Assembly: GCA_027451885.1 (NCBI GenBank) | Contig: DAIDHX010000125.1 | Location: 21,215-85,214, forward strand | DNA length: 64,000 bases | DNA from: Planctomycetales bacterium | Lineage (GTDB): Bacteria > Planctomycetota > Planctomycetia > Isosphaerales > Isosphaeraceae | Reading direction: 5' to 3' | Shown here: positions 62,961 to 64,000 of the stretch, one piece after another | How positions within the stretch are numbered: position 1 is the first letter of the stretch | Layout of the letters: each line of letters begins with the position of its first letter | The notes under the pieces: generated by a model | Database searches by the model: none | The model's input: the letters and a program-made list of their open reading frames with translations, nothing else | What the model was told of the DNA's origin: nothing | Program-made: the position numbers and the translations under genes

Positions 62961-64000
62961 GCTCCATCGCCCGCCTTCTTGAGCTCCGCCTCGAACGCCT
63001 TGGCCTCGGGATGATCGGGATCGCGCTTGAGGATTTGCTCGAGAATCTGCCGCGCCTTGGCCCTATCCCCCGCGTCCCGGAAGGCGCGGGCAAGCTTCAC
63101 GCGGACGTCGTCCGGGCGCTTGATCTTCAGCTCGATCGCCGTGTCGTATTCCTCGATCGCCTCACGCGGCTTGCCGAGGGCCGCAAGCGCATCGGCCAGG
63201 ATCAGGTGCGCCGCCGCGTCCTGCACATCGATATAAAGGCATTCCCGCCCCCAGCGCACGGCTTCGCTCGCCTGCCCCTGCGCCAGCCTGCGCTGGGCAA
63301 GCGCCTTGCGCACGGCCAGATCGTCGGCGTCGTTGGCCGCGATCAGCTCCAGATCCTTGAGAAACGCCTCGGTCTTCTTCTGCCGCAGGTGAACCCGCGC
63401 CAGCCCCGCGATCCACTTGGTGTGGTAGGGGTCGTCCGCGCGGGCGAGCTCGTATAGCTTCTCTGCCTCGTCAAGCGCCCCGGCCTTCAACTTCAGGTTC
63501 GCGAGCAGGTCGACCACACGCTCGTTCGGCTTCCTGGCATCGAACGCCGGAGCCAGCACCTCAAGCGCGGCCGATTCGTCGCCGATCGTCAGCAGAAGCT
63601 GCGCCTTCACGTAGCTCGCGAGCGGATGATGCGGCTTGAGCTCGAGCGCGCGCTCGGCGAAGGGCCGCGCTTCCTTGAAGTCTCGCCTGGAGTAATGCTC
63701 ATATGCCATGCGCGCGTTCAGATCAGGGTCGTCCGGATGTTCCTTGACCATCCGCTCGAGCTGCGAGAATCGGATCGGCTTTTCCTCGGATACGCGCGTG
63801 CGAATCGTCTTCACGACCTCGTCCAGAAACGCCAGGTAACCCGCTTCGAAATCCGCTTTCTCGACGCCGAAGCAGCTTGTCACGGCGCGGCCGGTCGTGA
63901 GCCCGCGGCGATAGGCCGCGAGCATCTTCTGGAGCGCATCGGGCCCGAATCGCTTGCGCATGTACTGGGCGTAAAGCTGCGCCTGGCAGTAGGCCATCTG
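62957..64000 (-). CDS. TPR-rich protein, C-terminal part (cut by window end)
   Basis: At least 347 residues; the frame is open to the window end, so the N-terminus is missing. The first visible part (YAQYMRKRFGPDALQKMLAAY, FGVEKADFEAGYLAFLDEV) resembles the end of a peptidase-MA-like domain. At least seven TPR-type units follow (ARPFAERALELKPHHPLAS, AEKLYELARADDPYHTKW, AIEEYDTAIELKIKRPDD, ARQILEQILKRDPDHPEA). This peptidase-MA plus TPR architecture is common in planctomycetes. The stop overlaps the sulfatase start by four bases, so the two are cotranscribed. Confidence 0.82.
   Translation of the reverse strand, partial: QMAYCQAQLYAQYMRKRFGPDALQKMLAAYRRGLTTGRAVTSCFGVEKADFEAGYLAFLDEVVKTIRTRVSEEKPIRFSQLERMVKEHPDDPDLNARMAYEHYSRRDFKEARPFAERALELKPHHPLASYVKAQLLLTIGDESAALEVLAPAFDARKPNERVVDLLANLKLKAGALDEAEKLYELARADDPYHTKWIAGLARVHLRQKKTEAFLKDLELIAANDADDLAVRKALAQRRLAQGQASEAVRWGRECLYIDVQDAAAHLILADALAALGKPREAIEEYDTAIELKIKRPDDVRVKLARAFRDAGDRAKARQILEQILKRDPDHPEAKAFEAELKKAGDGA

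Noticed and set aside
1..64000. CRISPR array or rRNA operon
   Set aside because: No set of regularly spaced identical repeats and no rRNA-like conserved stretch was found; repeats seen are two-copy only.

Overview
The window is high-GC bacterial chromosome from a planctomycete, most likely of the Isosphaeraceae/Gemmatales side of the phylum (inference from gene content only). Diagnostic features are a DUF1549 gene followed by a DUF1501 gene with a twin-arginine leader (49.3-52.7 kb), a DUF1559 prepilin-like protein, surface proteins with the planctomycete LExLExRxLLS-type N-terminal motif, a PEP-CTERM tail, a CxPxL-type sulfatase, and many secreted Gly/Cys/Tyr-rich proteins of unknown role. 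No rRNA, CRISPR array or complete insertion sequence was seen.

Layout. 0-6.2 kb: 3' part of an SDR oxidoreductase and a 1638-residue modular surface protein (SdrD-B-like, GEVED, cadherin/PKD-like and dockerin-like parts). 6.3-18.8 kb: mostly housekeeping genes on the minus strand (tandem GNAT, Rieske, PurN, PLD-helicase-DUF3427, IleS, purine nucleoside phosphorylase, TPR protein), with a plus-strand pair (CrtI-like flavoprotein and BshB1-like deacetylase). 19.2-21.1 kb: a hyper-acidic protein and a Gfo/Idh/MocA oxidoreductase. 21.37-24.2 kb: an intact tRNA-His followed by a decayed 2.75-kb integrative element bounded by a perfect 48-bp att repeat. 24.3-31.3 kb: HtpG, three small secreted proteins, a DUF1559 protein and an XRE-PBP regulator. 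31.4-38 kb: an aminotransferase, a double-domain M16 peptidase and an overlapping HTTM-DCC membrane operon. 38.4-48.9 kb: a Cys/Tyr-rich protein with an elaborate leader, a GT2 glycosyltransferase, an exported methyltransferase, a polytopic membrane protein, a GHL6-type glycosidase-like protein, a PEP-CTERM fragment, a lipoprotein, a DUF2314 protein, a TMEM14 protein and a Gly/Tyr-rich PDZ protein. 49.3-64 kb: the DUF1549-DUF1501-DUF3634 cluster, two surface proteins, a ThuA-like protein, an ICMT-like methyltransferase, an ABC ATPase with its GldG-like partner, a MazG-like protein, a sulfatase and a TPR protein cut by the window end.

The most unusual part is the tRNA-His element. Its integrase, an XRE regulator and a BrnT-like small protein form one overlapping operon, whose promoter lies inside the 3' end of the primase gene. 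The integrase has lost its catalytic domain. A putative integrase C-terminal tail lies beyond the opposite att site, which suggests that the attP core once sat inside the integrase reading frame. The primase carries a 16-bp duplication that shifts its frame away from the best start codon. A second distinctive site is the leader at 38.33-38.42 kb, where a duplicated ribosome-binding/start motif flanks a perfect 9-bp hairpin stem.
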